A stretch of 64,000 nucleotides of DNA from the NCBI GenBank assembly GCA_029964075.1, contig CM057136.1, positions 7,006,001 to 7,070,000 of the forward strand. The letters are read 5' to 3'. Within the stretch, counting starts at the first letter, position 1. Every line of letters begins with the position of its first letter. The notes beneath the pieces are model-generated. The model made no database searches. It worked only from the letters and a program-made list of their open reading frames with translations, and was not told the DNA's origin. Source of the stretch: Patiria pectinifera (Eukaryota > Echinodermata > Asteroidea > Valvatida > Asterinidae). Below, in pieces: positions 1-10,640 of this stretch. The translations under genes and the position numbers were made by a program.

Positions 1-1
1 C

Positions 2-94
2 GAGGAGAAGGCTCTGTTCCATGGCACCCTTCCCTCTACTCAACAACGTATCCCCCCGACTGACAAAGTGCTGCTACTCGGCGACTTCAACGCC
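2..94 (+). pseudogene. LINE endonuclease fragment
   Basis: Thirty-one codons open from base 2 to a TAG at 95-97 and end in LLLGDFNA. This is the strand that carries a catalytic Asp/Asn pair in the endonuclease/exonuclease/phosphatase domain of non-LTR retrotransposons, preceded by the usual DKV run. The fragment is cut by the window edge on the left and by the stop on the right, where a functional copy would continue with an Arg-Val-Gly type motif. It lies on the opposite strand to the transporter gene and is presumably inside that gene's next intron. I read it as a dead retrotransposon remnant. The match is a motif judgement only. Confidence 0.6.
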
Positions 95-406
95 TAGCGG
101 CCGTGTATACTCTCCAGGGAGTTGAGAAAGTTTCAGGAGTGTTTGCCCGTTGAACAGGGGTAATAATAATTGTAAAGTGCTTGTAAAGTAATTGTAAAGT
201 GCTAATATTATTTTTATTAACAATTCCTTTGCCCTACTGTTAAATGATGACCTGTTTGCAAAGTTGCTCTCTCGTGCTCTTTAGCAAACTTGTGGAAAAA
301 AGCGAGCACAACTTGTGTAGAGTAGATCATTGGTGCATCTGTTTGGTTTGAAGCAACAAAAGTGCTCAAAACAGTCTTTTAATTGAATGAGGACAGATGG
401 TCTTAC

Positions 407-2743
407 CTATTCGCTTCAGTTTGGTGAGAGGATATCCAATTCTTGCCATGAATGGGTAGAAGATACGATCCACGACGGGAATCATGACAAGAATAATGGC
501 GACATCAAAGAGGTTGAGAGCAGCCACTGGGATAGTGAAACCGCTGTAGACCAGCCGCATGCGTTCGCCTTGTAGCAAATAGGTCGTTGACATCTGGAAA
601 CAATTCAACACAACGACACGATGAAATACAATAATTGAAAATAAGTCAGTTTGGTAATTCAATTGAAATTTTGAATTTTGAAATTAAGTGTGCAAACAAC
701 CTAACAGCGTCTGAAGCTGAGGGACACACACACGTTACACAGTGTCGGCTTTGATGACGCACCGCTATGGAATACAAACGCAGATATGCAAATAGACGTA
801 CAAAATACGTACAACATTTCTAGTTCTCCATCGTGTGTGTACACAGCAGGCATCAATTTGTACATGAGTTAGCGCTCTGGTAATTTAATATAGCTGTATG
901 CCATGTTTTCAAAGCGTATTGGCCTGATATTCAATTATATGCCTGGCTAGAACATTACAAATACTGCAGATGAATGCAGTGACTTGTCAACATAGTAAAT
1001 TCAGCCTTGTGTTTTAACTCTGCCCTATCACTGCAAGCATTAGCATTCCTAGCGCTATCAACAAATACTTGCTGAACTTATGTAACTTATGTAACCAGTC
1101 CCCATATAATGGGAGCGGGAACCAGTCAAGGATTGGGACTGGCTGCATCAGTGGAATTAAAAAAAATAAAATTCCAGACTTGAACTAAGACTATACTCAC
1201 CTGGAAGTACACAGTCCAATAAAAGATGATGACGATAAAAACTGGTATAATTCTTCCCAAGGACCTGACTTCGTCCACTTTGACGTCTGGGAAGTGACCA
1301 CCGAAGCTGTGCTTGGCGCGATCCAGCCAGGATGTCATCTGGTCTTTCCTGGCATTAGGCTTCCTGATTCTTGATAGAGCCTGCCAGATGATTTTGGCGA
1401 CAGTTGTGAACACGCTCCCTTGAAAGATAAAAAACAAAACTAATTGGGAAATCTTGGACAAAAACTAGTACAGTTTTTTAGAAATATCAAACATGGACCA
1501 ATTGGTAGACCGCCAACATATGGCTGGATAGCTCAGTTGGTAGAGCCAATATCTGACAGGCCTGCATGACAAGGTCACAGCACATTGAGCCCTACAATAC
1601 GTTGCCTCACAGGCAAAGAATGGGGAGCCAGCATCTCTACAAAATGTACTTCCGTCCTGGCCCTGGACTACGCTCCCACTGACTATCGTGCACCTGTATG
1701 GTCTAGGAGAGCTCACACGCACGTGGTAGGTGAGAGCCTAAACAACACCCGCTGTGTCATCACTGGCTGCCTGCAACCAAGCCCAGTGGAAAAGCTCCCA
1801 GTCCTAGCAGGAATGTCACTAGCTGCCCTGAGAGGGAAAGCCCACATTATGGCATTGCCTTGCCGTGCGCTCAATCAAGACCACCTACTCCATCAGGTCA
1901 TCACTGAAGAAGCTGGACAACCTCGCCTCAGATCAAGGCATCCACTCACACCGGAGGCACAGTCAGTGCTCCCAGCCTCCCACAGCACGCACCAAGACAA
2001 CAACATCCAATGGACTGTCAAATGGACTGTGGAGTGTCATGGCCTAGCGGATAAGAACACTGGAATCATGTGCTCTGGTGTTTCAGAGGCAACAGTGGCA
2101 TGGGTTCGAGCCCGCCGGGTGGACACTTGTACCCTTGAGCGAGGCACTTAATCATTATTGCTTCATCCTTCGGATGGGACGTTAAGCCGGAGGTCCTGTG
2201 TGTTGCAAGCCTAATGCACGTAAAAGAACCAAGTAACACTTATCACTAAGAGACGGGATTTGCCCCAATGTTTCTGGTCTCCTGGAGATGAACCAACCAA
2301 GATCACCAAAAAATTAATGGTGGCAGCAGTGGCACCTGTCACCATCACCCCTGAGGAGCTGCATCTCCATGCCATCAGAGTGCTCTCCTGGCTCACACCT
2401 CCCCCGACGCTCATGGGTGAACCTAAACCACCTGCTAACTGGAGTGGGACGTTCCAATTCCAATATGACAGATGGGGCTTTACATCAAGCCCGGCATGCA
2501 AATGCGGAGCAGAAGAACAGATGGCGAACGACGTCATCTGTGAGTGCTCTCTCCAGCAGCCACCCAATGGAGCCCAAGGTTTGGCTGATGTTGATGTTCC
2601 CACAAAAGAATGGCTGCTCAATACCAAACTTGAGAGCTAAGCCTACACCACTGTTGGTACTATATAAAAGAAGAAGCTAGATGACGTTGTTGTTGTAGAT
2701 ATGCAATAAACCACCGCCGCGACAACCCCCACCGCTGGAGGGC

Positions 2744-2779
<36 letters not shown>

Positions 2780-5700
2780 CATTTCTGGTAATGAAACCAA
2801 GGATTCCTCAAAAGCGCCCTAGGCACTGTAGCTCGCAAGCCTGAAGAAACCTGTGGAGAGAAGACAATGAGAAGAAATTACAGTTTTAGAGGTGGGAGGA
2901 AAAGCCCAGAAGAATATTCTGGGGAAAACCCACGGAATCAGGCAGGGACTGAAAACCCAATCCACATATTGGCCCAGGTGGGATTCGAACCCGGGTCACA
3001 GCGGTGGAAGGCGAGGAAAGTACCGCTACGCCAACCTGACTCCCTGTTGTTATCACGACAAACCGGTATCGCCCACAAACCGCCAGAAATGTCATCTTGG
3101 TAATCTTGTAGAATTTGTGTAATGCGCGTCCATTCTGTTTGGCCTATTACATGCAGTGCACATTCAAAACCTTTCATAGTCCAAACCAAATTCTTAAATT
3201 TCTTCCATGCAGTGCGCAGCATACACATGTACAAGATGCAGCAAGACTTTTGTGCAACTTCACTGGGCAGCTGTTTTGTAGTATGTAGTCATGGTAGTAC
3301 GGGTGGGAATTGCGTGCAGAAGTAGTGCATGTCCACTCGTTTCCCCTCTTTTTCGGGAGGGGGGATTTTTACAAGCTTCCCTAGATGTTGTTGCTGGTGG
3401 TAACGCCCTCTCCTGGCAGCGACTTATCATGTATCAAACCACAACAACGTCTTGCCTGTATACTTGTTCAAACCCACTCCAGTCAATTTCTTTGTTATAA
3501 AGAAAATTCAATTTAAAGAAAATTAACAAAGCTTGCTGACCTTCAGGTGGCCTCATTCGGTACCACTTTCGGCCAATCAGAAGCATGATGATCGCCACGA
3601 CGATGGAGGCTGCTGGGATGGCATATCCTACATCGAATCCGATCTCCTGCTGTACGTAGACCACGGCAGAGAAGGAGACAGCCGAACCCACATTGATGAA
3701 CCAGTAGAACCTTCACATGAAAAAGTCCAAAATTGAAGTGCTGAGCACGGTAAAATCAAATTGCAAAGTGTAATACCGTAGCAGCTGTAACACTAAAATC
3801 TCAGCAGGAACGATGGTTTTGTTCATAAATAACTACATCAAAAAAACATGTAACAACATATTTGTCTTTTGATTTACAGTTTAAATGAACTTCTATTTAA
3901 ATACAAAATTGGTGGGCAGTCTATTTATCTCTCCAAATAAAACCACCCCTTCAGGAAACATTTGAACCCAACTCTGTAGCTACTGGCTCTTGAACAGTAG
4001 CGCTATGCGCAACACGCACACCAGCATGCATTTGCTCACAAATATCGAACCATGGAACAAGAATGATCCTAACTGTTGAATAGTAAATCCCATTCACCAT
4101 GGGCGAATGCAGCCAACCATTGGACACTATTGTCGAGCGCCTTAAGACCAAGGCTAGGGTGAAGCATACAGTTAGTGGCATTGAATTAATCCATTAAAAC
4201 GGTAACCTTCCACATCACAATCTCACCAATTGAAGAAAGACTTGACCGGACCCTCTCCAAGATCATCCAACTGTTGAGCTCCGAACGGGCCCACGTTGGA
4301 TTTGATGCCGCCTGTACCGATGGCAATGACGGCTAGACTGAAGAGGAAGAAGCCTCGCTTTTGGCCCACGGTCAGCCCAAGGTGGGGGCCATACTGGGTA
4401 AAATCTATGGAGATGATGGGCAACAGAGTCGTGCCTTGATCAAAGAAATAGAGAAAAGACACCAAAATTAATTTTTCAAATTGCTGTTTTTTTAACAATA
4501 GCCTGCAATGGATAAGAACCTCATTAGTATTCGTGAGGCTTAAAAAGATTGATGATATTGCGCCCGCCAGTGTTACAATTGTCAAAATTGCACGTAGTCA
4601 GACCTATTTTTCCAATTTTAACGAAAAGTAATGAACATATCACGACGACTTTTAGCATATACGTGGATCATTATAGGGGAAACAATCCTTCTTTCTCCTT
4701 CCAAACCGGAGAAATTAATTTTCAAAGATTTCACCTGCCAACATGACCATGTCTGTGAACATGTAGTTTCATTCAAAATAGTGTAACGTATACCTTTAGA
4801 AATCGTCCTTCGCAACCATAATTATGGCCGACATGTACATGTACATTGTACATGTGTCAAATGCCACACTTTTGATGAATGCGTCTTTCACACGTTTTGA
4901 GTTACAACGTCCACAAGGAAAATTAGCTCAAATTTCTTCTTAGGCCAAAAAAAAAAAATATTCGGTCTCTGGTCAGACCAAAGTTCCGGAATTGACGCGG
5001 CCACGCGACCTTTTTTTTTTTTTTTTGCTTTTTTTTTTTTCTTCAAGCTATTGTACAGACAAGGTGGGTACTATTTTGCTTTTTTGCTGTCCTCATGTAC
5101 ATTGGTGTCCTCCATAATTTGCCTTGGTGCTTTCGATCATTTGCCTTGATGCAATTTCCCATTCCTTGGTACTCTTTGGTAAAAAAATTGAGGAGGTGCG
5201 GAAATAGAGGGCGCTGTTGGAGCTACCGCGGAACATTTTGGAAAAAAAAAAGATCGACGCGCATGATTAAAATCTATGCGCGCGCTGACCAGAGACCGAC
5301 TTATTTTTTTTTTTGGCCTCACACGTGTTCTTTATACTATTGTATGGTGAAAATATACATACTGGTGCATATGTAAATCCAGATCAGCAGCGAGTTTAGG
5401 CTCTCGCATGTTTAACTGGATCAGTTACTTCGATTTCAATTATTCAATAATATTCGAGTCCAAGTTGGAAAAATCAAATACTAAATTATTTGAAAATGCA
5501 CAGCCTCATTTGATCACTTGTAAACACAACAAACATGGGTAAAAAAAAGAAGTTAAAACTGATACCTATGCAATAAATGAGGCCTGCTCCAAAGATAGCA
5601 TTGTATTTTCCCGATACGGAGTCAGCAATCCATCCACCGATGACCGGCACAAAATAAGACGTTCCTGTGAAGATGAAGGTAACGGTGGTCGCGTCGGCAC

Positions 5701-5941
5701 TCGTGAATTTCAGCTCGTTGGTGCAATAGAGCACCAGGTTGCCAGCAATGCTGTAGTAGGTCAGCCGCTCGCACAGCTCTAAGACCAATATGCATAGCAC
5801 CACGCCCAGACGATCGCGTTGGATGCCGAACAATGTTCTAGCAGGGGCCGGGAAGTCCATCTCCACGCTTGATGTCGTCTCGCTTTCAGGCCTCACTGGA
5901 GTTTTCAATCTCTCGTCAATTTCTTGGTAAACGTTTGACAT
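407..5941 (-). CDS. SLC15A4-like: SLC15A4-like proton-coupled peptide/histidine transporter, 5' five exons
   Basis: Five minus-strand exons join in phase with GT-AG borders: 5941-5566, 4434-4227, 3710-3541, 1418-1201 and 593-407. They encode about 386 residues, roughly two thirds of the usual 570-580; the rest lies beyond the left edge after a GTAAGA donor at 406. Exon 1 gives an acidic N-tail and TM1 with the POT-family ExxER motif (E55-R59), then a GGWIAD signature. The exon 2/3 junction rebuilds the second POT signature NWFYWFINVG. Exon 4 ends in YWTVYFQ and exon 5 starts MSTTYLLQG, both matching vertebrate SLC15A4 (PHT1). The family moves di- and tripeptides and histidine with protons, mainly across endolysosomal membranes. 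I chose the ATG at 5941 because the protein then starts near the family's N-terminus; an in-frame ATG at 5974 would add 11 residues. SLC15A3 is a possible alternative name. Introns hold LINE, SINE, hAT and MITE debris. No frameshift is seen. Confidence 0.88.
905..1090. repeat. Fragment of a hAT-like element in transporter intron 4
   Basis: About 180 bases here align by eye with 36785-36965, sharing runs such as gtgacttgtcaaca, gcattcctag and gctatcaacaaatact. The second site lies inside the TAG...CTA-ended element at 35654-37062. This copy is therefore an internal or partial piece of the same family, sitting in the intron between the fourth and fifth coding exons. Confidence 0.55.
1521..1585 (+). 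repeat. tRNA-like sequence (SINE head)
   Basis: The stretch holds a perfect RNA polymerase III A box, TAGCTCAGTTGG at 1529-1540, in a D-arm context like a real tRNA. A clear B box is missing: the expected place reads aaggtcacagc. It is probably the head of a decayed tRNA-derived SINE rather than a tRNA gene. It lies directly upstream of the LINE fragment beginning near 1614. Confidence 0.5.
1614..2640 (+). pseudogene. 5'-truncated LINE reverse-transcriptase 3' end, interrupted by a SINE
   Basis: The reading around 1614-1860 shows WGAS, then YAPTDYRAPVWSRRAHT and EKLPVLAGMSLAALRGK, a conserved C-terminal segment of RT proteins from animal non-LTR elements. After the SINE at 2033-2282 the same protein resumes in two frames. 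One frame has LPRRSWVNLN and LTGVGRS (2420-2460). The other has WGFTSSPACKCGAEEQ followed by the spaced Cys residues of the terminal zinc knuckle (2477-2560). At least one frameshift plus the SINE make it inactive. The domain order supports a Jockey/CR1/RTE-like source, but I cannot assign the clade. It lies in intron 3 of the transporter, antisense to it. Confidence 0.7.
2033..2282 (+). mobile_element. tRNA-derived SINE, copy A (nested in LINE)
   Basis: The head has a polymerase III A box (TGGCCTAGCGG, 2040-2050) and B box (GGTTCGAGCCC, 2103-2113). The body then runs cttgagcgaggcactta, cttcatccttcggatggga, cgttaagccg and aaagaacca. The same body, in the same order, is found on the minus strand at 8055-8306, which defines the family from this window alone. 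The spacing of the A and B boxes suggests a tRNA with a long variable arm as ancestor. It splits the LINE remnant at 1614-2640, so it is the younger insertion. Confidence 0.7.
2745..2777. repeat. (TTA)n microsatellite
   Basis: Eleven uninterrupted TTA units follow the LINE remnant. This may be the A/T-rich tail on which a retroposon ended. Confidence 0.9.
2840..3045 (-). mobile_element. tRNA-derived SINE, second family
   Basis: Read on the minus strand, an A box-like TGGCGTAGCGGT and an exact B box GGTTCGAATCC form a tRNA-like head (about 3043-2975). A body follows with gattgggttttcagtccc and cgtgggttttcccc and ends near 2840. The body differs from the SINE at 2033-2282 and 8055-8306, so it is a separate family. 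The CCA-less, diverged anticodon arm argues against a functional tRNA gene. Confidence 0.65.
4940..5321. mobile_element. MITE with T-rich inverted ends, copy 1
   Basis: The ends are inverted: TTAGGCC, an A-run, then TCGGTCTCTGGTCAG at the left, and CTGACCAGAGACCGA, a T-run, then GGCCTCA at the right. The inside contains ccttggtg runs and no long coding frame. A second copy lies in opposite orientation at 57360-57757 with the same ends and core (gagggcgct, taccgcggaacattttgg). It is non-autonomous; the superfamily is not determined. It occupies intron 1 of the transporter. Confidence 0.75.
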
Positions 5942-8054
5942 TTTGGTGCATGTGGCTGACGTTGACACGCACACACTTCAAGACAGCGTTTATCTTATTC
6001 AGTGCAGCATAAGCTGTATAAAACTCAGGACATCTGTGAAGAACCTAACGATTAATCTGTAAAAAAATACAAACAAACAAAATGTAAATTAGTTTCAAAG
6101 TCATTCCAACATGTTTAAATTAGGGGCTAAAAATTCATTTAGTCTTCGCAGTTCACAAACAAATATCAAAGAACCAGTTTTGACTCCAACAATAATGTGA
6201 CAGCAAACTTTCACTTTTTCAAACTTTCACAGCAAATTTTCCTGGGAAAATCAAAGCAAGATACATGCTTTTATCTAGTAAAACGACGACAGAGAAAAAC
6301 ATAGGAAACAGGTTACACTGTATTAATCCTTCTTTACAAAAAGAAATAAGCATGACAAAAAGACAACAAAATTTTTGACAAAAATTAGCAGGCACATTTA
6401 CCCATACGTACATTTCAGAAGAGAAAAATACAACAAATGTTAAACTTATACAAAACGGCAGTTGCAAGATGGAGTGATTGAGGCTGTGTGAACATGATTA
6501 TGATAAACAAGATTGCATGACAAACGACTGCATCATGTGATATAAGCTGGAGTCACATGAGGATAAACCAGGAAGTAAACAATATTCAATTCCCAAAACC
6601 ACAAGCACGAGACCTTGAAACCAAATACAATTGCAGGGAATAAGTTGCAAGTTCAAAGTACATTCACCCATGCATGGTTTACTTCACTCAGAGTAAACAA
6701 CACGGGCACGGCATCAAAAGCACACAAATGGACCAGTTTAAAGTTGCATTCCGCGATTTTCTTCCTGAAAAAATAGATTTCTTTTCTAAATTGCTATTTT
6801 TTAACAATACAAATGTTATTCACTTTGGACTTGTTGGAAGGGGACGTGACATTGACCTAGCTTGAGTAACTCCAGCTTAACAAGCTCATCGGGAATTTAC
6901 ATGTGAATTCCTGATGAGCTTGTTAAGCTGGAGTTACTCAAGCTAACATTGACCCCAAAAATGGTAATCCTTAGGAAAAAATTCCATACTGGGCCACCAC
7001 TCATATTCCTTAATATGACCTGAAAAGTACCAAAAGTTGTAAATCTGATGAAGAAAAACTGTTAAAGGAGTGCAAAAATTCTTTGATACTTACAAATGTT
7101 CTGTCATGGCCCATAGACTTTGTGCAGGAGCTCAGAGTGGTGGCCCAGTATGGATTTTTTTTTCCCCGAAATGACTTTTGCAGGCTAATGCAGTCTTTTT
7201 CTTCATACAAAACTAAGGATTACCCAAAAAATAGGCCCATATTTAGTTACTGAATCTTCACTTCTTGCCTGGTGACAAACTTGGCCCGGAGATGAGGCCC
7301 GTAGCCACTGCACTTATTATACCCCAATCGGTGGCCATGATGAGTTGTTTTCTGGATAATCTAAGCATGGAGGTAGAATTAGAAATGGTCAAGATAAGAA
7401 CTAATCAACACAGACATGTTGATTAATATCGTCTAATGTCCAAAATTCGCGCTGCCCAATATTCGCGCAACCAACTTTCTCGGCTCGTATTGATATTGTT
7501 TTTCACACAACACGGACCGACGTCAAATCACCGTCGATGATCCATCGTCACATCGCCTTTATTCTCGATGCAGTTATGCGGAAATCAAAAGCTTTTCCGG
7601 GAAGCTATTTGAGAAGAAATCAAAGAGAGTGTAAATAATTACCGTACTGAGTAAATACAAAACGTAACATTATTGAATGGCCCAGAAAACTAATAAAAAC
7701 ATCGCCACGAATTTCCACTCAGTGTCACCGTCCAACCCCGAAACGTGTGAAACTAAGTTAAAGGCAATTTTGGAATTGGTCGACTTTCACTAAACGACAG
7801 AGGGCGTTATCAGAATTAAGGTGCACGAAAAACGACGTGCACCATATCGCGTTATTATTATTTTACGATCTGTTTCGCCGAGATGCATATTTCGGTACTG
7901 AGTTGTTTCTGTATCTGTATGGCTACGTTGCAGAAACCTATTCAGGCATTATCGCAACGGAGTACTGAGGTACTCAAGGCACTGGGAGTTATGTCTATAA
8001 TTAGATGAATGAAGTACATGAGAGATATGAGACCCATTATGTGGCACCAGGGTT
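5942..8054. other. Intergenic DNA upstream of the transporter
   Basis: I see no gene here. AT-rich sequence continues upstream of the transporter start with no recognisable promoter. The only clear structure is the long hairpin at 6858-6945. Confidence 0.6.
6858..6945. repeat. Near-perfect 40-bp inverted repeat
   Basis: Arms 6858-6897 and 6906-6945 are complementary at 39 of 40 positions around an 8-base loop. The arms contain GCTTAACAAG, also present in the arms of the hairpin at 32900-32968. It could be a miniature foldback element or a palindromic duplication. No flanking target duplication is evident. Confidence 0.85.
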
Positions 8055-8306
8055 TACAAGGTGCTGCGGCCGCTGCCAGAAACACCGGGGCGAACCCCTT
8101 CTCTTAGCGACAAGTGTTACTGGGTTCTTTAACGTGCATTACACAACACACGGGACCTACGGCTTTGCGTCCCATCCGAAGGACGAAGCAATAGTGGTAA
8201 AGTGCCTTGCTCAAGAGCACAAGCACCATGTTTCCACGGTCAGGATTCGAACCCGTGTACCACAGCACACGAGTCGAACACCGTATACCATTGGACCACA
8301 GCACCC
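8055..8306 (-). mobile_element. tRNA-derived SINE, copy B
   Basis: On the minus strand the head 8306-8238 has an A box-like TGGTCCAATGGT and an exact B box GGTTCGAATCC. The body then gives cttgagcaaggcacttta, cttcgtccttcggatggga, cgttaaagaaccc and ttcgccccggtgtttctgg. It matches the body of copy A (2033-2282) throughout but has a different tRNA-like head. That suggests head exchange or strong divergence within the family. Confidence 0.75.
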
Positions 8307-8507
8307 CGGCACTTGTTGGAATTAATATGCCTTAAAATATATTTCTGCCTGTATAAGACCAAATCGTAATGTTTAAAATACCCCAAAAGTAGGCCAATAC
8401 CTATTTTTTGTTTTTATTGAAATGATATGTATCATGCAACCATGTGTCGAGGCGACGCGATCGGCCACGGTATATGGTCGACTACGTGCAGGCGCGCGCA
8501 CCTGTAT

Positions 8508-8745
8508 AATTCCCCAATTATGTAAAGTACTTACCTGCAATATAATTGGAATTATATAAGACAATGGAGGAGAGACTCACCCTGTATAATTGTACCTTGT
8601 ATTGCAATCTAACCACCCTTTGAAGCTAATGGAATAGTCCTCATTAGGTATTCAAAGTTCGAAGAATAGCGCTCTATCCAAACTTGAAGAATAGCTTGCT
8701 ATGTGCATGTGTTCCCCTCGCTCGAGTGCTGGATCGTCTTTTTGA
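8508..8745. repeat. DIRS left inverted terminal repeat
   Basis: Bases 8570-8745 are the inverted counterpart of 13254-13424, sharing ggagagactcaccctgta, aatagtcctcattaggtatt and cgctcgagtgctggatcgtc. The outer part 8508-8569 has no match at the right terminus but is matched, inverted, in the internal complementary region at 8862-8932. Confidence 0.88.
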
Positions 8746-8861
8746 AGCTTGAGGAGCAATGATGACTGGCGGAGGCGACCTGTGACCTGATTTAGTTCTC
8801 GGGCGGGAGTCAAAGTGCCTGTAAAAATGCACACAAAACATAAAAAGGGAGGGAGACTGAG

Positions 8862-8965
8862 TCTCTCCTCCATTGTCTTATATAATTCCAATTATATTGC
8901 AGGTAAGTACTTTACATAATTGGGGAATTATTACGCCAATTCCGGAGAGACTCACCCTGTATACT
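8862..8965. other. DIRS internal complementary region
   Basis: Bases 8862-8932 are the reverse complement of the outer left end (8508-8577), and 8929-8962 match the complement of the right end (13403-13436). The join reads ttacgcc after aattggggaatta, as expected if both element ends are juxtaposed in a circle. In DIRS1 this region is thought to template completion of the termini. Confidence 0.85.
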
Positions 8966-8978
8966 TCAAAGCCGGTCA

Positions 8979-9960
8979 TCAAGGTGCCGATGCCAGAACT
9001 GCTTGACCAAACTCCGTCTGAGATGATCTTCTGTTGTAGAAGTTGGCAAAAGTAGTCACGGATGACCAGTCTGCCGTTTTCAGGATGTCTTGAGTTGTTA
9101 CCCCTGCACTTGCAGCTGCTGAGGTAGATGCACCCCTGGTTGAATGGGCCTGGAAACATGAAGTATCAACGCCAGCTTCTTTGAGTACATCTTTTAACCA
9201 TCTGGAGACTGTGGATGACACTACCGGGTGGTAGGGTTTGGAGTGTGACAGCAGGAGCTGAGTCATGCTAGAGTTCCCATTTGTTCTAATATGAGAAGTC
9301 CTGTTGAGGTATTCCTGCAAAGTGCGTACTGGGCAAAGGTTTCTGTTAGCTTGAAAGCGAGCAATTTCTATATCGTGGAAGGGTTTGTTAACTGACACAC
9401 GTTTAGAAGGTTTTACCAACCAAAAATGAAAACTGCCATCTGAGGGCCTTGACATATGATTGATATCGATAGCTGTGAGTGACGTACAGCGACTAGCTGT
9501 AACTAGTGCAATTGGCATAGTTAATTTAAGAGTTAACTGTCTGATAGATAATCTACAATTGTCAGGTAAAGACTTGAAATAAGTCAACACAGTTGCCACA
9601 TTCCATGTAGCATTGTATCGTGGTTGTGGAGGACGCAAATTAAGAACACCCTTGAAGAAACGTTTAACTAAAGTGATGTTGTCCAACTGGTGCTCCGTCT
9701 ATAAAGACGTGGGCTGAGGAAATTGCCGATCTGTATACATTGTATAGCAACCCTGAATCTAACAAATCTAGAAGAAAGGATAAACATACCGCTATAGGTG
9801 CTGGAACAGGATCTGCTTGCCTCTGAAGACACCAGCTGGCCCATCGATTCCAAGCTGAATCATACTGCTTCTTGGACTTGTCCCTCCATGATGACATGAC
9901 TGTGAAGGACACTGACTGAGAAATTCCCTCTGAGCGAAGGTTTTCCCTGACAGCTTCCAC
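8979..9960 (-). pseudogene. DIRS tyrosine recombinase, one frameshift
   Basis: Two overlapping frames together make a recombinase of about 320 residues. The N-terminal part (9960-9664) has the core-binding-like segment SWRDKSKKQYDSAW. The C-terminal part (9686-8979) has the catalytic first Arg (TASRCTSL), the HxxR pair (HSTRGAS), a Trp (ADWSS) and the nucleophilic Tyr (FANFYNR). These are the RHRY residues of the phage integrase family, with the spacing seen in DIRS elements. The frame changes between 9664 and 9686, so the copy is inactive. The protein would insert the circular DNA copy of the element. Confidence 0.88.
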
Positions 9961-9973
9961 GCGGCTAACAACC

Positions 9974-10640
9974 TTAGATCTGCCAATGGATGGACAAGTG
10001 TTCGGTTGTGAGGCAATTGGAGAAGATCTCTTCCCCTAGAATGACGCGATTTTGAACGGCCATCTCCAGAAGTCTGGGGTACCAGATCTGCGTGCGCCAG
10101 ACGGGGGCGATGAGCACAATCGTGGCCTGTTCCTCGCTGATCTTGCTCAAACACCTGGGCAGAAGCGCAAAGGGAGGAAAGGCATAACCCTTTATCTCCA
10201 TCCAGTTCAGAAGTACTCTCCATGCCATGGAATCTGGTTGCCATGACACGAACATCTGGAGTTGAGTGTTGAGTCGAGTTGCAAACAGATCCACGTCTGG
10301 GGAGAAACCTAGTCTGTTCATAATCCTGCGAAATAACCGAACGTTTAGCTGCCATTCCGACCGATCGTTGAACACACGGGATAGGTTGTCCGCTGTGACA
10401 TTCATCGAGCCTGGCAGGTGTTCTGCCGTCAAGATGAGACTTCTTTGGAGACACCATAACCAAATCTTGAGTGCAAGTTGAACAAGACTTACGGAGCGTG
10501 TTCCACCCTTGTGGTTTATGTAAGAAATCGCCGTAGAGTTGTCCATCTGTAGCCGAACATGCACATTTTGACGGTCCTTTAGTAGCGTTCTGAGTGCATA
10601 AAAGGCTGCCAACAGTTCGAGATAATTGGTGCCGGTAGAA
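9974..10640 (-). pseudogene. DIRS RNase H, N-terminally deleted, plus following domain
   Basis: The frame ending at 9974 carries an RNase H with LELLAAFYAL (catalytic Glu), VRLQMDNSTA (catalytic Asp) and AEHLPGSMNVTADNLSR. DLFATRLN and YAFPP follow in the region that in DIRS elements is assigned to a Dam-like methyltransferase; I am unsure of that last assignment. The first RNase H strand, usually DASxxGWGA, is absent. The RT frame and this frame meet at about 10620-10640 in different phases. An internal deletion of roughly 100 codons is the simplest reading. Confidence 0.8.

Noticed and set aside
1585-2151. 188-codon plus-strand frame as a gene
   Set aside because: It is the LINE RT tail running into the nested SINE; not a cellular gene.
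2970-3045. Functional tRNA gene on the minus strand
   Set aside because: A and B boxes are good, but the arms do not fold as a tRNA by eye and a SINE body follows.
9792-10630. C-terminal part of the long open frame read as one 1093-residue protein
   Set aside because: Beyond about 10630 it overlaps RNase H motifs read in another frame and has no family resemblance. It is open by chance after a deletion.
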